From: Halobaculum saliterrae
GTDB taxonomy: Archaea; Halobacteriota; Halobacteria; Halobacteriales; Haloferacaceae
DNA: 64,000 nucleotides
Assembly: GCF_009831625.1 (NCBI RefSeq)
Contig: NZ_WUUS01000001.1
Location: forward strand, 434,301 to 498,300
Direction: 5' to 3'
Part shown: positions 1 through 8,632 of the stretch, in pieces
Layout: every line of letters starts with the position of its first letter
Position numbering within the stretch: position 1 is the first letter of the stretch
The notes under the pieces: model-generated
What the model was told of the DNA's origin: nothing
What the model saw: only the letters and a program-made list of their open reading frames with translations
Database searches by the model: none
Translations under genes and position numbers: made by a program

Positions 1-1014
1 GCCGACGGCGGTCGCCCAGTTGAAGATCCGCTCCTTCACGCTCGACTCGGACGCCTGTTCGCGGATCGCGGCGTACAGCTTCTCGTAGACGCGGGGGACG
101 CTCGTCGCCGTCGACGGGCGAACGAGCCCGAAGTCCTCCCGGAGGGTGTCGGGCGACTCGGCGTACGCCACCGTCGCCCCCGCCGCGTACATCATGAAGT
201 GCCCGGCGAGGCGCTCGAACACGTGCGCGAGGGGGAGAAACGACAGGGTGACGCTCTCCTCGTCGACGACGGGTACGTCGTCGGGCTTGTCCGGGCGGTC
301 GCCGAACCGTCGCATGCACTGGTCGACGTTGGCGAGGAAGTTCCGGTGGGTGAGCTCGGCGCCCTTCGGCGTGCCGGTGGTGCCCGAGGTGTAGATGAGG
401 CTCGCGAGGTCGTCGAGGTCGCGGTCGATCACCCAGCCGTCGCCGGGATCGACTTCGGCGCCGAGGTCGTGGACCTCCCCGAGCGTGTACACGTCGTCGC
501 GCTCGTGCGCCTCGCCGTCGACGAGGACGACGAACTCCAGATCGAGGTCGTCCTCGACGGCGAACACGCGCTCCAGCAGGTCGCGGTTCTCGACGACGAC
601 GCCTGAGGCGTCGGGGTCGTCGAGGAGGTGGCGGACCTGGTTCGACGACGACGACTTGTACACCGTCGTGACGACCGCGCCCGCGCCGAGCAGGGCGAAG
701 TCGCTGTGGGCCCACTCCATGCGCGTGTTCGAGAAGATCCCGACCCGGTCGCCGGCGGCGACGCCGAGCTCGCGAAACCCGGCCGAGAGCCGGCGCACGA
801 GGTCGCGCATCTCGGCGTACGTGAGGTCGGCGTACTCGCCGTCGGGGGCGCCGTCGACGACGCCCGCGCGGACGAGCGACCGATCGTACACCCCGCCCTT
901 GTATCGCTGTGCCACCCGATCGGCGTGCTCGCGGGCGCTCGCGTCGAACGTCGCCGCCAGCGAGTCCCGGGTTACCTCCGGGTCGTACTCGCGCTCCGCC
1001 TGGCGCCAATCCAT
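1..1014 (-). CDS. Long-chain acyl-CoA synthetase (AMP-forming), C-terminus beyond window
   Basis: The N-terminal 338 codons of an ANL-superfamily ligase, which activates a fatty acid to acyl-AMP and then acyl-CoA at the membrane or in the cytosol. The ATG is at 1014 (start MDWRQAEREYDP). The AMP-binding signature YTSGTTGTPKGAELTHRN is clear at roughly residues 213-230. It is followed by SFLPLAHVFER, typical of the long-chain FadD/ACSL group rather than acetyl-CoA synthetases. The frame is open to the left edge, so the C-terminal catalytic-lysine domain is outside the window. Substrate chain length cannot be read from this part. The next gene on the same strand lies 115 nt upstream, so operon membership is possible but not shown. 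Confidence 0.9.
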   Translation of the reverse strand, partial: MDWRQAEREYDPEVTRDSLAATFDASAREHADRVAQRYKGGVYDRSLVRAGVVDGAPDGEYADLTYAEMRDLVRRLSAGFRELGVAAGDRVGIFSNTRMEWAHSDFALLGAGAVVTTVYKSSSSNQVRHLLDDPDASGVVVENRDLLERVFAVEDDLDLEFVVLVDGEAHERDDVYTLGEVHDLGAEVDPGDGWVIDRDLDDLASLIYTSGTTGTPKGAELTHRNFLANVDQCMRRFGDRPDKPDDVPVVDEESVTLSFLPLAHVFERLAGHFMMYAAGATVAYAESPDTLREDFGLVRPSTATSVPRVYEKLYAAIREQASESSVKERIFNWATAVG

Positions 1015-1129
1015 GTCACTTCCTGCCGCGCCGGCCGTAATAAGTCGGTCCCCTCGCGACGCCCGTTGTTGTGCGTTTTTCCGCCGTCGCCGCAGCCAGC
1101 CGCGCTGTCGACGGGGCCGGACTCCCGCC

Positions 1130-2062
1130 TCAGATCGTCTCGTCTCGCTCCTCCATGTAGTCGAGGTAGCCGAGCACGCCGCGGGTGTTCATCCGCTGTT
1201 CCTCCCGCGCCTTCCGCTCGCCCCACACGTCGATGAGCTCCTGGGGTGCGTGTTCTGCGAAGTGGTCGAGGACCGCCTCGTCGTCGTCCAGCGACTCGCG
1301 CCGCCGACGAACCGCCTCGACCCACTCGGCGAGCGTGCGCTTGTAGCCGGCGAGCATGTCGTCGTCGAACTCGCGGGGGCCGAAGTGACCGAAACAGAGG
1401 TATCGCGGGTCGATATCGCGGATCATGTCGGCGTCCTCCTGACAGCCGTGGAGGTCGAACTGGGACGGGGGCGAGGTCTGCTCGATGGCGTCGAGTTGCG
1501 GGACGTAGATCCCGGCGGCGTCGGCGGTGAACACCACGTCGTCGCCGGGGTCGTGGAAGACGACCTGGTGGGGGGCGTGGCCCGGCGCGTAGTGCACGTC
1601 GAGATCCCGGTCGCCCAGGTCGATCGTCTCGCCGCCCGAGAGCGACTCGATCCGTTCCTCGGGGATCGGCTCCGGCTCGACGTAGAAGCGCCACTGGTCG
1701 CCGACGGCGGCCTTCGTGCCCGCGACGAGCCGCCCCGGATCGACGAGGTGCTCGACGGCGGACTCGTGGATCATCACCGTCGCGTCCGGGTAGCGCTCGG
1801 CGAGGAATCCTGCGCCGCCGGCGTGGTCGAGGTGAACGTGCGTGGGGAGAATGAACTCGGGCGTCATCCCGAGGTCGTCGAGCGCGTCGAAGAGGAACTC
1901 GCGGTTGGTGCCGAGTCCGGTGTCGATCACCGCGGGACGCTCGGCGTCGAGGAGGTACACCGAGCCGTAGTTGGCGGTGTCGTACATGTCGGTGTCGAGG
2001 TAGTACAGGTCCGCACACCCGGGGACCGGAGCGTACTCGCCGGGCTCGATGTCCGTGGCCAT
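1130..2062 (-). CDS. MBL-fold metallo-hydrolase
   Basis: A 310-residue metallo-beta-lactamase-fold protein. The metal-binding motif THVHLDHAGG (HxHxDH) lies near residue 95. Further ligands are likely in APGHAPHQ (third His), FTADAAG (bridging Asp) and CFGHFG (last His), so both metal sites look intact. The family hydrolyses thioesters, lactones or phosphodiesters; this member resembles the glyoxalase II-like hydrolases common in haloarchaea, but the substrate is not predictable. I chose the ATG at 2062 (MATDIEPGEY) because upstream in-frame sequence is Arg/Pro-rich shadow and the conserved fold begins soon after. A further in-frame ATG at 2251 exists and is unlikely to be used. Confidence 0.88.
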   Translation of the reverse strand: MATDIEPGEYAPVPGCADLYYLDTDMYDTANYGSVYLLDAERPAVIDTGLGTNREFLFDALDDLGMTPEFILPTHVHLDHAGGAGFLAERYPDATVMIHESAVEHLVDPGRLVAGTKAAVGDQWRFYVEPEPIPEERIESLSGGETIDLGDRDLDVHYAPGHAPHQVVFHDPGDDVVFTADAAGIYVPQLDAIEQTSPPSQFDLHGCQEDADMIRDIDPRYLCFGHFGPREFDDDMLAGYKRTLAEWVEAVRRRRESLDDDEAVLDHFAEHAPQELIDVWGERKAREEQRMNTRGVLGYLDYMEERDETI

Positions 2063-2141
2063 ACACGAACCCGCGTCAGTCGATGCCAAAAGGATTCGGG
2101 AGCCGTCGCCGTACACCGCGTCGGACACCGTGGAACGCTCA

Positions 2142-2173
2142 GGCTCGCGAGCCCGCGGCTCGGGGACCGAGCC
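2142..2173. other. Two adjacent intergenic hairpins
   Basis: Between the two minus-strand genes lie a 12-nt perfect palindrome (GGCTCGCGAGCC, 2142-2153) and a 7-bp stem GGCTCGG/CCGAGCC with a 3-nt loop (2157-2173). No T-run follows on either strand, so this is not a convincing archaeal terminator. The rest of 2063-2293 shows nothing else I can identify. Confidence 0.35.
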
Positions 2174-2293
2174 ACGCGGAGGGCGAGGCGGAGAGCGGTC
2201 GGGGATCGAGCGGGGTCGCGTGCGGCGGGGACGGCGCGGCGGGGGCGACACGACGTCGAGCGGCGCCGGTGTCCGTCCCGGGGCCGGCGTCGG

Positions 2294-2587
2294 TCAGGCG
2301 TTCACGTCCGGGCCGTCGTCGACGAACCGGACCGTGAACCGCTCGTAGCCGCCGTAGGCGGTCTCGAGGGAGCCGAGCCACCAGTTCCATCGTTCGACCA
2401 GGTCGTGGTCGTCGGGGGCGTCGACCATGTTCTCGATGACGTCCTCCACGGTGAGCTCGTGGCCGCGGTCCGCCTCGATCGCGCCGGAGTCGGCCAGGTC
2501 CCGTGCCTGACGGGCGACGGTCCGGCGGGTCGCCTCGGTCCCCCCGAACTCGCGCTCGAGGGCCGCCGTGAGTTCTCTGCTGTCCAC
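2294..2587 (-). CDS. Conserved small haloarchaeal protein
   Basis: A 97-residue acidic soluble protein beginning MDSRELTAALEREFGG. The N-terminal 50 residues look like a small helical, possibly winged-helix, module (ELTAALEREFGG...ARQARDLADSG...LTVEDVIENM). A Trp-rich segment (VERWNWWLGSLE) and a short beta tail ending DGPDVNA follow. There is no catalytic motif, signal peptide or membrane segment. The reading frame has the codon bias of the neighbouring real genes, and the minus-strand start is followed by continuous acidic coding sequence. Function unknown; a DNA-contacting or adaptor role would be a guess. Confidence 0.7.
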   Translation of the reverse strand: MDSRELTAALEREFGGTEATRRTVARQARDLADSGAIEADRGHELTVEDVIENMVDAPDDHDLVERWNWWLGSLETAYGGYERFTVRFVDDGPDVNA

Positions 2588-2724
2588 ACCCTCAGTTGGT
2601 GGTCCAGCGGTTTTAGTTAGTCGGGTGCGTGTCAGACACTCGCACGACCGCCGTCGGACGGTAATCGTCCGCCTACCGTGGAGTTAGTCGGGAGCCCGGC
2701 GCCGTCGCTGGCGAGCGCGAGAGC

Positions 2725-3190
2725 GGCTGAGGGGAGTAAGCCCCCTTCTGTTCGGCCCGACATTCGGCTGAGCGTCCGCGTCGGTCGCGGGGCGCGTGCC
2801 CCGGTCGCTCGCGCGGTCCGCGCGAGCACCCGGACTACCATCGGGGCGGCCGCCGCGCGGCGGCCGCCCGTCGACGCGGGCTTGCACCGGCGAGGATTCG
2901 CCGTTCCATCCGTTCCCGCCCGTCTCGCGGCGAGGCCGCGGTCCTCGGTGGGTTCACTCCCTCCCCTCTCGGGTCGGTTCGCGCGTCGCGGCGGAGCCGT
3001 GAACGCCGGCGACGACCGGTGGTCGCCGCGCGCACCTCATGGGTCGGGGCGGGGGGTCTCGTTGCTGTTCCAGAGCCAGTCGTCTCCGACTCCGGGCTTG
3101 CGCCCGGTCGCCCGTCCGGGGGTGGGGGGACTTTCCTCATGCGCCGTCGCCCGGGGGGTCGGGCGCACGGGGGTCGGGCTCCCTCTGCCG
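2725..3190 (-). ncRNA. rnpB: RNase P RNA (catalytic RNA of tRNA 5' processing)
   Basis: Read on the minus strand, this gap carries the universal RNase P landmarks in order. GAGGAAAGTCCCC (around 3126-3138) is conserved region I, the 5' half of helix P4. An internal GGAACAGCAACGAGACC segment (about 3055-3071) resembles conserved regions II/III. ACAGAAGGGGGCTTACTCC (about 2733-2751) is conserved region V, the 3' half of P4. The ends can pair as P1: GAGGGAG near 3178-3184 against CTCCCCTC near 2730-2737. A TATA-like CTTTATCC lies 25-30 nt before the inferred 5' end. The length, about 460 nt, fits the archaeal type A RNA. Ends are accurate to perhaps 10-15 nt. Open frames crossing this region are artefacts. 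Confidence 0.9.
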
Positions 3191-3212
3191 ATCCGGAGTA
3201 CGCCGCTCCCCC

Positions 3213-3220
3213 GGATAAAG
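3213..3220 (-). promoter_or_regulatory. TATA box of rnpB
   Basis: CTTTATCC on the minus strand, centred about 27 nt upstream of the inferred RNase P RNA 5' end. This spacing is normal for archaeal TBP/TFB promoters. Confidence 0.55.
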
Positions 3221-3349
3221 CGTTCGGGGAGAGATCGGGCGCGTGTGAGTCGGCCGTGATCGGTCGGCTCGTCGGTCCTCCGACGATAGGGTGGTAGTAA
3301 CCCGCACGAAGAGGGAAGCCTTCAAGTCGGCACGGGCCCCAGCAGAGGT

Positions 3350-3952
3350 ATGTCCGAAGCGAAGGCCGTGCAGCTCACCTACGAGGACGGTGCACGCGCG
3401 GTCGAACTGGCTCGGGAGTCGGTCGAGGCGTTCGTACTCCAGGGCCAGCGCGAACAGCCGGGCAGCATGCGCGACGCCTTCTACGCCCGGACGGGAGCGT
3501 TCGTCCGGCTCCAGTCCACCCGCGGCCGCGGGCGGATGCGAGGCTGCGCCGGGTCGTATCGAGGCAAGGATCAGCTCGGTCACGCCATCGTCGAGGCGGC
3601 GATCAAGGCGGCCTCCGACGACACCGGCGGCTCCGAACTGGAGCCGAAGGAGCTCGACTCCGTGGTCGTCTCCGCGTGCGTCGTCTCCGGCGTCACGCTC
3701 ACGAACGACCCCGTGGAGGACCTCGAACTCGGCCGCCACGGCGTCGCGATCGACCACAACGGCAAGCACGGTTGGCTGTACCCGACGATCCCGGTCGAGA
3801 ACGGCTGGAGCAAGGAGCGGTTCCTCTCGCGCGTCTGCCGCAAGGCCGGCCTCTCGCCGATGGCCTGGCAGGAGGAGGACACGATGGTGACGCTCATCGA
3901 CGGACAGGTGTTCCGCGAGCGCCCCGACGGCGGCAGCGTCGAACAGCTGTAG
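3350..3952 (+). CDS. AMMECR1 family protein (TIGR00296)
   Basis: A 200-residue protein spanning the whole AMMECR1 domain. The family's signature hexapeptide appears as MRGCAG within GRGRMRGCAGSYRG (about residues 62-67; the usual form is LRGCIG). The C-terminal WLYPTIPVENGW and KAGLSPMAW segments are also family-typical. The biochemical role is unknown; it is structurally conserved from archaea to humans, and a nucleic-acid- or redox-linked function has been suggested. It starts 160 nt from the divergently transcribed RNase P RNA and is convergent with the next gene. The start is the ATG at 3350, directly followed by conserved sequence. Confidence 0.9.
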   Translation: MSEAKAVQLTYEDGARAVELARESVEAFVLQGQREQPGSMRDAFYARTGAFVRLQSTRGRGRMRGCAGSYRGKDQLGHAIVEAAIKAASDDTGGSELEPKELDSVVVSACVVSGVTLTNDPVEDLELGRHGVAIDHNGKHGWLYPTIPVENGWSKERFLSRVCRKAGLSPMAWQEEDTMVTLIDGQVFRERPDGGSVEQL

Positions 3953-4034
3953 CGACGGTCCAACGCGGCGATGACTGAGCGAGGTTCACGTTCTCCGCGA
4001 GCCGTGCGGCCGCGTCGGCGGTTCCCCGAAGCCG

Positions 4035-5198
4035 TCAGTCCCCGCCGAACGCGACCCGGTCCGCGTCGGCCGACGCCCGTCCGGCGGCGTCGTCGATGTC
4101 GAACTCCCGGACGATCTCGCCGTCGCGGATCAGCGGCTCCATGAGCGACTCGCCCCCCTCGGGGCCGTCGCGGCCGCGGAGGCCGACGTGGTGGCCCCCG
4201 TCGGGCGTGCGGTACACCTCCTTCACCCCGGAGAGCTTCCCTCGCTTGGCGACGGGTTCCCCGTCGACCTCGACGATGTCGAGCGCGAAGTCGACCGGGT
4301 CGGCGTTGGAGACGTAGCCGCCGACGCCGAAGCCGTCGGCCACGTCCCGGAGGCTCCGGAGTTCGGTCGGCCCGAGTCCGCCCGAGAGGAACACGTCCAC
4401 GTCGCCGTGGCCACGGGCGTCGAGCTCCCACTGTACCTCGCGGACGATGTGGCGGAAGTCGCCCCGGCGGGAGCCGGTGGTGTCGAGACGGACGCCGTCG
4501 AGGCGGTCGCCGAGGGTCTCGACCGCCCGGATCACCTCGTCCTTCTCGTCGGAGAAGGTGTCACACAGCGCGATCCGCGGGACCGACTCGGGGACGGCCT
4601 CGTCGAAGGCGCGCCAGGCGTCCTCCTGGTTGCCGCGGCCGAAGCAGATGAGCAGCGCGTGCGGCATCGTCCCCGACGGCTCCCGGCCGAGCACCTCGCC
4701 GGCGGCGACGTGCGAGAAGCCGTCGAGCCCGCCGACGAGCGCGCTCCGCTCGACCATCGCGGCGATCGAGGGGTGGACGTGGCGCGCACCGAAGGAGAGC
4801 ACGGTCGACTCGGGAGCCGCGCGGCGACACTCCAGCGCCGCCGTGGCGACCCCGGAGGCGTGCGAGAGGAAGCCCAACAGCGAGGTCTCGAGCGCCGCGA
4901 ACTCCAGATACGTTCCCTCGATTCGCAACACCGGACCGCCGTCGAACAGCGTTCCCTCCGGGACCGCGTCCACGTCGACCGCGTGGTCGGCCAACAGCGC
5001 GGCGGCGTCCTTCACGCCCGCGAACAGCTCGAAGTCGCCGTCGGGGAACTGGTCGGCGGTCACCTCGGCGACGACCGTGGGGTTGCGGTCGGCGTGGCGA
5101 AGCGTCTCGACGGTCCGCTCGAAGTACGCGTCCGTCGCCGACCCGTCGCGGACGGCGTCGGCCCCGACGATGTCGAACCCGGGGGACGGGGAGGTCAT
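4035..5198 (-). CDS. Nicotinate phosphoribosyltransferase
   Basis: A 387-residue enzyme of the NAPRTase/quinolinate PRTase fold, making nicotinate mononucleotide from nicotinate and PRPP in NAD salvage. Recognisable features are LSFGARHVHPS (substrate pocket, around residue 125), ALCDTFSDEKDE and GVRLDTTGSRRGD (barrel strand ends contacting the phosphoribosyl group), LSGGLGPTEL and GVGGYVSNADP (phosphate-binding strands), and a C-terminal KRGKLSGVKEVYR segment. I chose the ATG at 5198 (MTSPSPGFDIV); an in-frame ATG nine codons upstream (5225) would add only a short Arg/Pro stretch. It forms a functional pair with the nicotinamidase at 8633. Confidence 0.85.
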   Translation of the reverse strand: MTSPSPGFDIVGADAVRDGSATDAYFERTVETLRHADRNPTVVAEVTADQFPDGDFELFAGVKDAAALLADHAVDVDAVPEGTLFDGGPVLRIEGTYLEFAALETSLLGFLSHASGVATAALECRRAAPESTVLSFGARHVHPSIAAMVERSALVGGLDGFSHVAAGEVLGREPSGTMPHALLICFGRGNQEDAWRAFDEAVPESVPRIALCDTFSDEKDEVIRAVETLGDRLDGVRLDTTGSRRGDFRHIVREVQWELDARGHGDVDVFLSGGLGPTELRSLRDVADGFGVGGYVSNADPVDFALDIVEVDGEPVAKRGKLSGVKEVYRTPDGGHHVGLRGRDGPEGGESLMEPLIRDGEIVREFDIDDAAGRASADADRVAFGGD

Positions 5199-5268
5199 GT
5201 CCCCGGGTTCGCCGGGACGACGCAAAAAGTCACGCCATCCGCTGGACGCGGTGCGGGCGTCGGGGCGG

Positions 5269-6693
5269 TCAGTCGGGCGGGTCGTGGACGGCGTCCAGAC
5301 CGGCCACGGTCGGCGCGTTCGTGATCACGACCCTCCGGCCGTCGCGCTCGATCCGGAAGGCGTCGGCGAACGGGCCGTCGGGAATCCGATACGCGCCGGC
5401 CTCGCGGTCGACGACGCGGGCGCCCAGGCGGAGTTGGAGCATCGTGCGGTACGACCGACGGAACTCCCTCGCCTCGGCGTCGTCGTCGAACCGGATCGCC
5501 CAGACGTAGCCGTAGGCGGCGTCGTCGCCGTCGCCGCGGCGGTACGGGACGAGACGGTCGCCCGCCCAGCCGTCGGCCGGCGCCGCGGTGTAGTTGCGCG
5601 TCGAGTACGGAAGGTCGCCCGTCCGGTACCCGTCGGCGGCGTAGTCGTTGTACCAGAACATGGCGAACAGGCCCGCCTCGCCGAGCCGTTCGCTCGGCCG
5701 GCCGAGGTCGAACCGCGACCAGCGGTCGCCCGAGCGGTCGGGGACCGCGACCTCCTCGGGGCGGTCCTCGGGGTAGCGCTCGGGGTGGATCGTCTGCTCG
5801 GTCGAGACGGGCCGGTCGTCGTAGGCGGCGTTCACCGCGGCCCACCCGCCGCGCTCGCGAAGGCGGTGGACGAACGCCGGACCGTCGGCGTACGGCTGGT
5901 AGACGTACGCGAACAGCCCGCGGTTCACCGGGTCGCTCCCGCTCTCGCCTCCCCCGCCCGCGCGCTCGGGTCGCGGGACGCACGCCCAGCCGGCGGGGCC
6001 GGCCGCGCTCTCGTTGCCGGGGCCGGCCGCACACCGATCGAGATACAGCGTCTCGACGTAGCGGGCGTCGCCCTCGGTGAGGCCGTTGTGCGCGAGCCCC
6101 GCGTCACGCGAGCGCGTGCCGACGAAGCCGAAGTGCTGGTCCTGGAGCGCGTGGACGAGCTCGTGGGCGAGCGTCGCGCGGTCGATCCGGGGGTCCTCGG
6201 CGTCCGAGACGACGACGATCCGGTCGTCGGACGGCGTGTAGTACCCCTGAACCGATCCGCCGTACAGCGCGTCGAACTCCCGGGCGACGTCGCGATCCTC
6301 GCCGACGATCAGCGCCGCCTCCCACACCTGGTTGTGCCACGCGCCGTACCCCTCCGGTCGGTCCCCGGAGAACACCGACCGCTCGCGGTACTCGGCGCGG
6401 GAGATCACCTCGACCGGCACCGACTCGCGGAACTCCAGCCCGCGGACCCGCTCGATCCGGGCCATCGTGCGGGCGACGAACGCCTCGCGCTCGGCCGGGG
6501 AGAGCCCGTCGCTCTGGTTCACCTCGATCGACTCGTTCCACCAGACGCCCGCCTCCCAGCCGAGGCGGTCGCTCGGCGGGTCGTCGGGGTACGACCAGTC
6601 GTCATCGTCGTCGGGCGCCGGGCCCGCGGTGGGTGCGCTACAGCCGGCGAGCACGAGCATCGCAGCCAGCAGGACGGGGAGCACGGGACGCAC
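5269..6693 (-). CDS. Surface lipoprotein with HExxH zinc-protease motif (Hvo_1808-like)
   Basis: A 474-residue secreted protein, paralogous to the next gene upstream. The GTG at 6693 gives a clean lipoprotein signal: a hydrophobic stretch then LVLAGCSAP, with the lipidated Cys about residue 18. Earlier starts would put Arg/Pro-rich residues before the signal. Mature domains begin GWEAGVWWNESIEVNQSDG. A metalloprotease-like AHELVHALQDQ (HELVH near residue 177) is followed after 25 residues by E in LTEGDARYVE, giving HExxH-x25-E, as in gluzincins. Two Cys near residues 212 and 233 could form a disulfide. The family is annotated as a surface protein; proteolysis is inferred from the motif only. 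Confidence 0.75.
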   Translation of the reverse strand: MRPVLPVLLAAMLVLAGCSAPTAGPAPDDDDDWSYPDDPPSDRLGWEAGVWWNESIEVNQSDGLSPAEREAFVARTMARIERVRGLEFRESVPVEVISRAEYRERSVFSGDRPEGYGAWHNQVWEAALIVGEDRDVAREFDALYGGSVQGYYTPSDDRIVVVSDAEDPRIDRATLAHELVHALQDQHFGFVGTRSRDAGLAHNGLTEGDARYVETLYLDRCAAGPGNESAAGPAGWACVPRPERAGGGGESGSDPVNRGLFAYVYQPYADGPAFVHRLRERGGWAAVNAAYDDRPVSTEQTIHPERYPEDRPEEVAVPDRSGDRWSRFDLGRPSERLGEAGLFAMFWYNDYAADGYRTGDLPYSTRNYTAAPADGWAGDRLVPYRRGDGDDAAYGYVWAIRFDDDAEAREFRRSYRTMLQLRLGARVVDREAGAYRIPDGPFADAFRIERDGRRVVITNAPTVAGLDAVHDPPD

Positions 6694-6801
6694 GGTCGTC
6701 CGGGGAGGGAGGGGACCCGGCGCGAAAAGCGTTCGGCCGAAGGAAGCGGGACACGGCACGGACTCCCGGCGGGGAAGCGATGACCCGCGCGGGCAGCCGC
6801 G

Positions 6802-8517
6802 TCAGCGTCGCCGTCGGGCCAGGATCCCCGCGACCGCCACCGCGACGGCGGCGACGCCGAAGCCGAAGCCGGCGCCCCCGACCTCCGTCGTGCCGGACGT
6901 GTCGTCGCCGGCGTCGGCGTTGTCGCCGGTGTCGTCGCCGGCGTCATCGCCGTCGGCGGCGGTTGCCGTTGCCGTCGCGTCCGTCCCGTCGCCGTCCTCC
7001 GGCGTGTCCGCCTGCGCCGGTTCGAGCGTCGGCCGGATGTCCCGGACGTCCTCGACGGTTGGCCCGTTCACGATCGTGACTCGCTCGCCGTCGAGGCGGA
7101 CGAGGAACGCGTCGGCGAAGGGACCGTCGGGGACGACGTAGTAGCCCCGGTCGGTCTCTCGGACGTCGTGGGCTTCGAGCATCCGGAGGTACGTGTCGTG
7201 GAACTCCTGTGCGTCGGTCTCGGTGTCCCACTCAGTGATCCACACGTAGCCGTACTCGGCGTCGTCGCCCTCGCCGGTACGGTACGGGAACAGCCGGTCG
7301 TTGGCCCACCCGTTCGAGGGTTCGGAGTCGTAGTTGTACGTGTCGTACGGACCGCTCGTCTGGAACAGCCCGTTCGGGTTGATCGTGTCGGCCTGGTACT
7401 CGCGCGCTTGGTACCAGAACATCGAGTAGATGGACGCCTCACCCACGGTGTCGGAGCCGTTCTGCCCGAGCCGCGGGTTGTCGCGGGGGAACGTACTCCA
7501 GCCGTTCGTTCCCTCGTCGGTGAACTCGATGGGTCGCGGCGTCTCGTCGGTCCGGTGGATCACCTGTTCCGAGGAGACCGGCGGGTCCTGGAAGCGCTTC
7601 TCGAAGGCGTCCCAGCCGCCCTCCTCGATGATCTCGTTGACGTACACCGGCCCGTCCGAGTAGGGGTTGAGCAACGTCAACAGGATGCCGAGGTTGGGAC
7701 CACCGCCGCCGCCACCGCCGCCACCGCCGGCCTGCGGCGTGTCGACGCACTCCCACTCCTCGCCGCAACGCTGTGCGTAGTTCGTCTCGATGTAGTTCGC
7801 CTCGCCCTCGACGACGCCGTCGATCGCGAGGTCACCGTCCTGAGTGGAGGCCCGGTAGGTCTCGTTCGTCAGGTCGTAGCGCTGGTCCTGCAGGGCGTGG
7901 ACCAGCTCGTGGATCAACGTCGCGTTGTTGATCGTCGGCGAGTCCGGCGAGTCGGTGACGACCGTGATCTCGTCGCGCGTCGGCGAGTAGAAGCCGAGCA
8001 CCGACGACCCGGTGGTCTCGCCGATCGCGTCGCCGGAGCCGGTCGACTCGCCGACGATGAACAGCCCCTCCCACACCTGGTCGTTCCAGCGGTTGTACTC
8101 GGTCCGGTTGGCGTCGCCGCCCCCGCCGCCGGAGCTCCGATTGCGGTACTCCTCGCGGGTGATGACCGACACCGGAACCTCGCCGTCGAACTCCGCCTCG
8201 CGGAGGTACTCGACGCGGGCCATCGCACGCGCCACGTACGCGTCGAGTTCCTCGTCGCTCAGCCCGTCGGACTGGTCGACGTCGATGCTCTCGTTGTGCC
8301 AGTAGCCGTCCTCCCACCCGATCACGTCGGAGTCCGGATCCGGCGGGGCCTCCTGTTGGGCCGCGGTCACGCTTCCGTTCACGAGCCGGTCGGTCCCCGA
8401 GTCCGCCGCGGGGGACGCCGCCGCGGCGAGCGGCGGCGCCGCGGCGGTACACACGAGCGCGAGCGCGAGCACGAGGGCGCCGAGTCGCGAGAGCGGGGAC
8501 GGGGCCGATCGTCGCAT
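6802..8517 (-). CDS. PGF-CTERM-type surface protein with HExxH motif (Hvo_1808-like)
   Basis: A 571-residue paralogue of the gene 108 nt downstream. The ATG at 8517 gives a Sec/Tat-type signal peptide (MRRSAPSPL, then an Ala/Leu-rich core). The mature part repeats the family pattern: GWEDGYWHNESIDVDQSDG, then IHELVHALQDQ (HELVH near residue 203) and VEGEANYIE, giving HExxH-x29-E. An 11-glycine run follows the CGEEWEC pair. The tail has an Ala/Thr/Asp-rich linker, then GFGFG, a hydrophobic stretch and RRRR, as in PGF-CTERM proteins processed by archaeosortase. So it is membrane-tethered differently from its lipoprotein sister. Protease activity is inferred, not proven. Confidence 0.78.
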   Translation of the reverse strand: MRRSAPSPLSRLGALVLALALVCTAAAPPLAAAASPAADSGTDRLVNGSVTAAQQEAPPDPDSDVIGWEDGYWHNESIDVDQSDGLSDEELDAYVARAMARVEYLREAEFDGEVPVSVITREEYRNRSSGGGGGDANRTEYNRWNDQVWEGLFIVGESTGSGDAIGETTGSSVLGFYSPTRDEITVVTDSPDSPTINNATLIHELVHALQDQRYDLTNETYRASTQDGDLAIDGVVEGEANYIETNYAQRCGEEWECVDTPQAGGGGGGGGGGPNLGILLTLLNPYSDGPVYVNEIIEEGGWDAFEKRFQDPPVSSEQVIHRTDETPRPIEFTDEGTNGWSTFPRDNPRLGQNGSDTVGEASIYSMFWYQAREYQADTINPNGLFQTSGPYDTYNYDSEPSNGWANDRLFPYRTGEGDDAEYGYVWITEWDTETDAQEFHDTYLRMLEAHDVRETDRGYYVVPDGPFADAFLVRLDGERVTIVNGPTVEDVRDIRPTLEPAQADTPEDGDGTDATATATAADGDDAGDDTGDNADAGDDTSGTTEVGGAGFGFGVAAVAVAVAGILARRRR

Positions 8518-8632
8518 ATCTCCGCATTGGCCCGGGGGGTGAAGTACCTTGTCCGGCCGTCGGACGCGGAGCGCCGACGCCGCACCCCGACATCGCCGAT
8601 CGGTTTTACGATCCCGGGACCAACAGTCGGGT

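Noticed and set aside
395-2620. 741-codon plus-strand open frame across the MBL and small-protein genes
   Set aside because: It is antisense to genes with clear motifs, has Arg/Ser-rich composition in part, and is typical of GC-rich shadows.
2678-3259. Plus-strand frames over 2.7-3.3 kb
   Set aside because: They cross the RNase P RNA gene; codon use is unlike the acidic proteins of the window.
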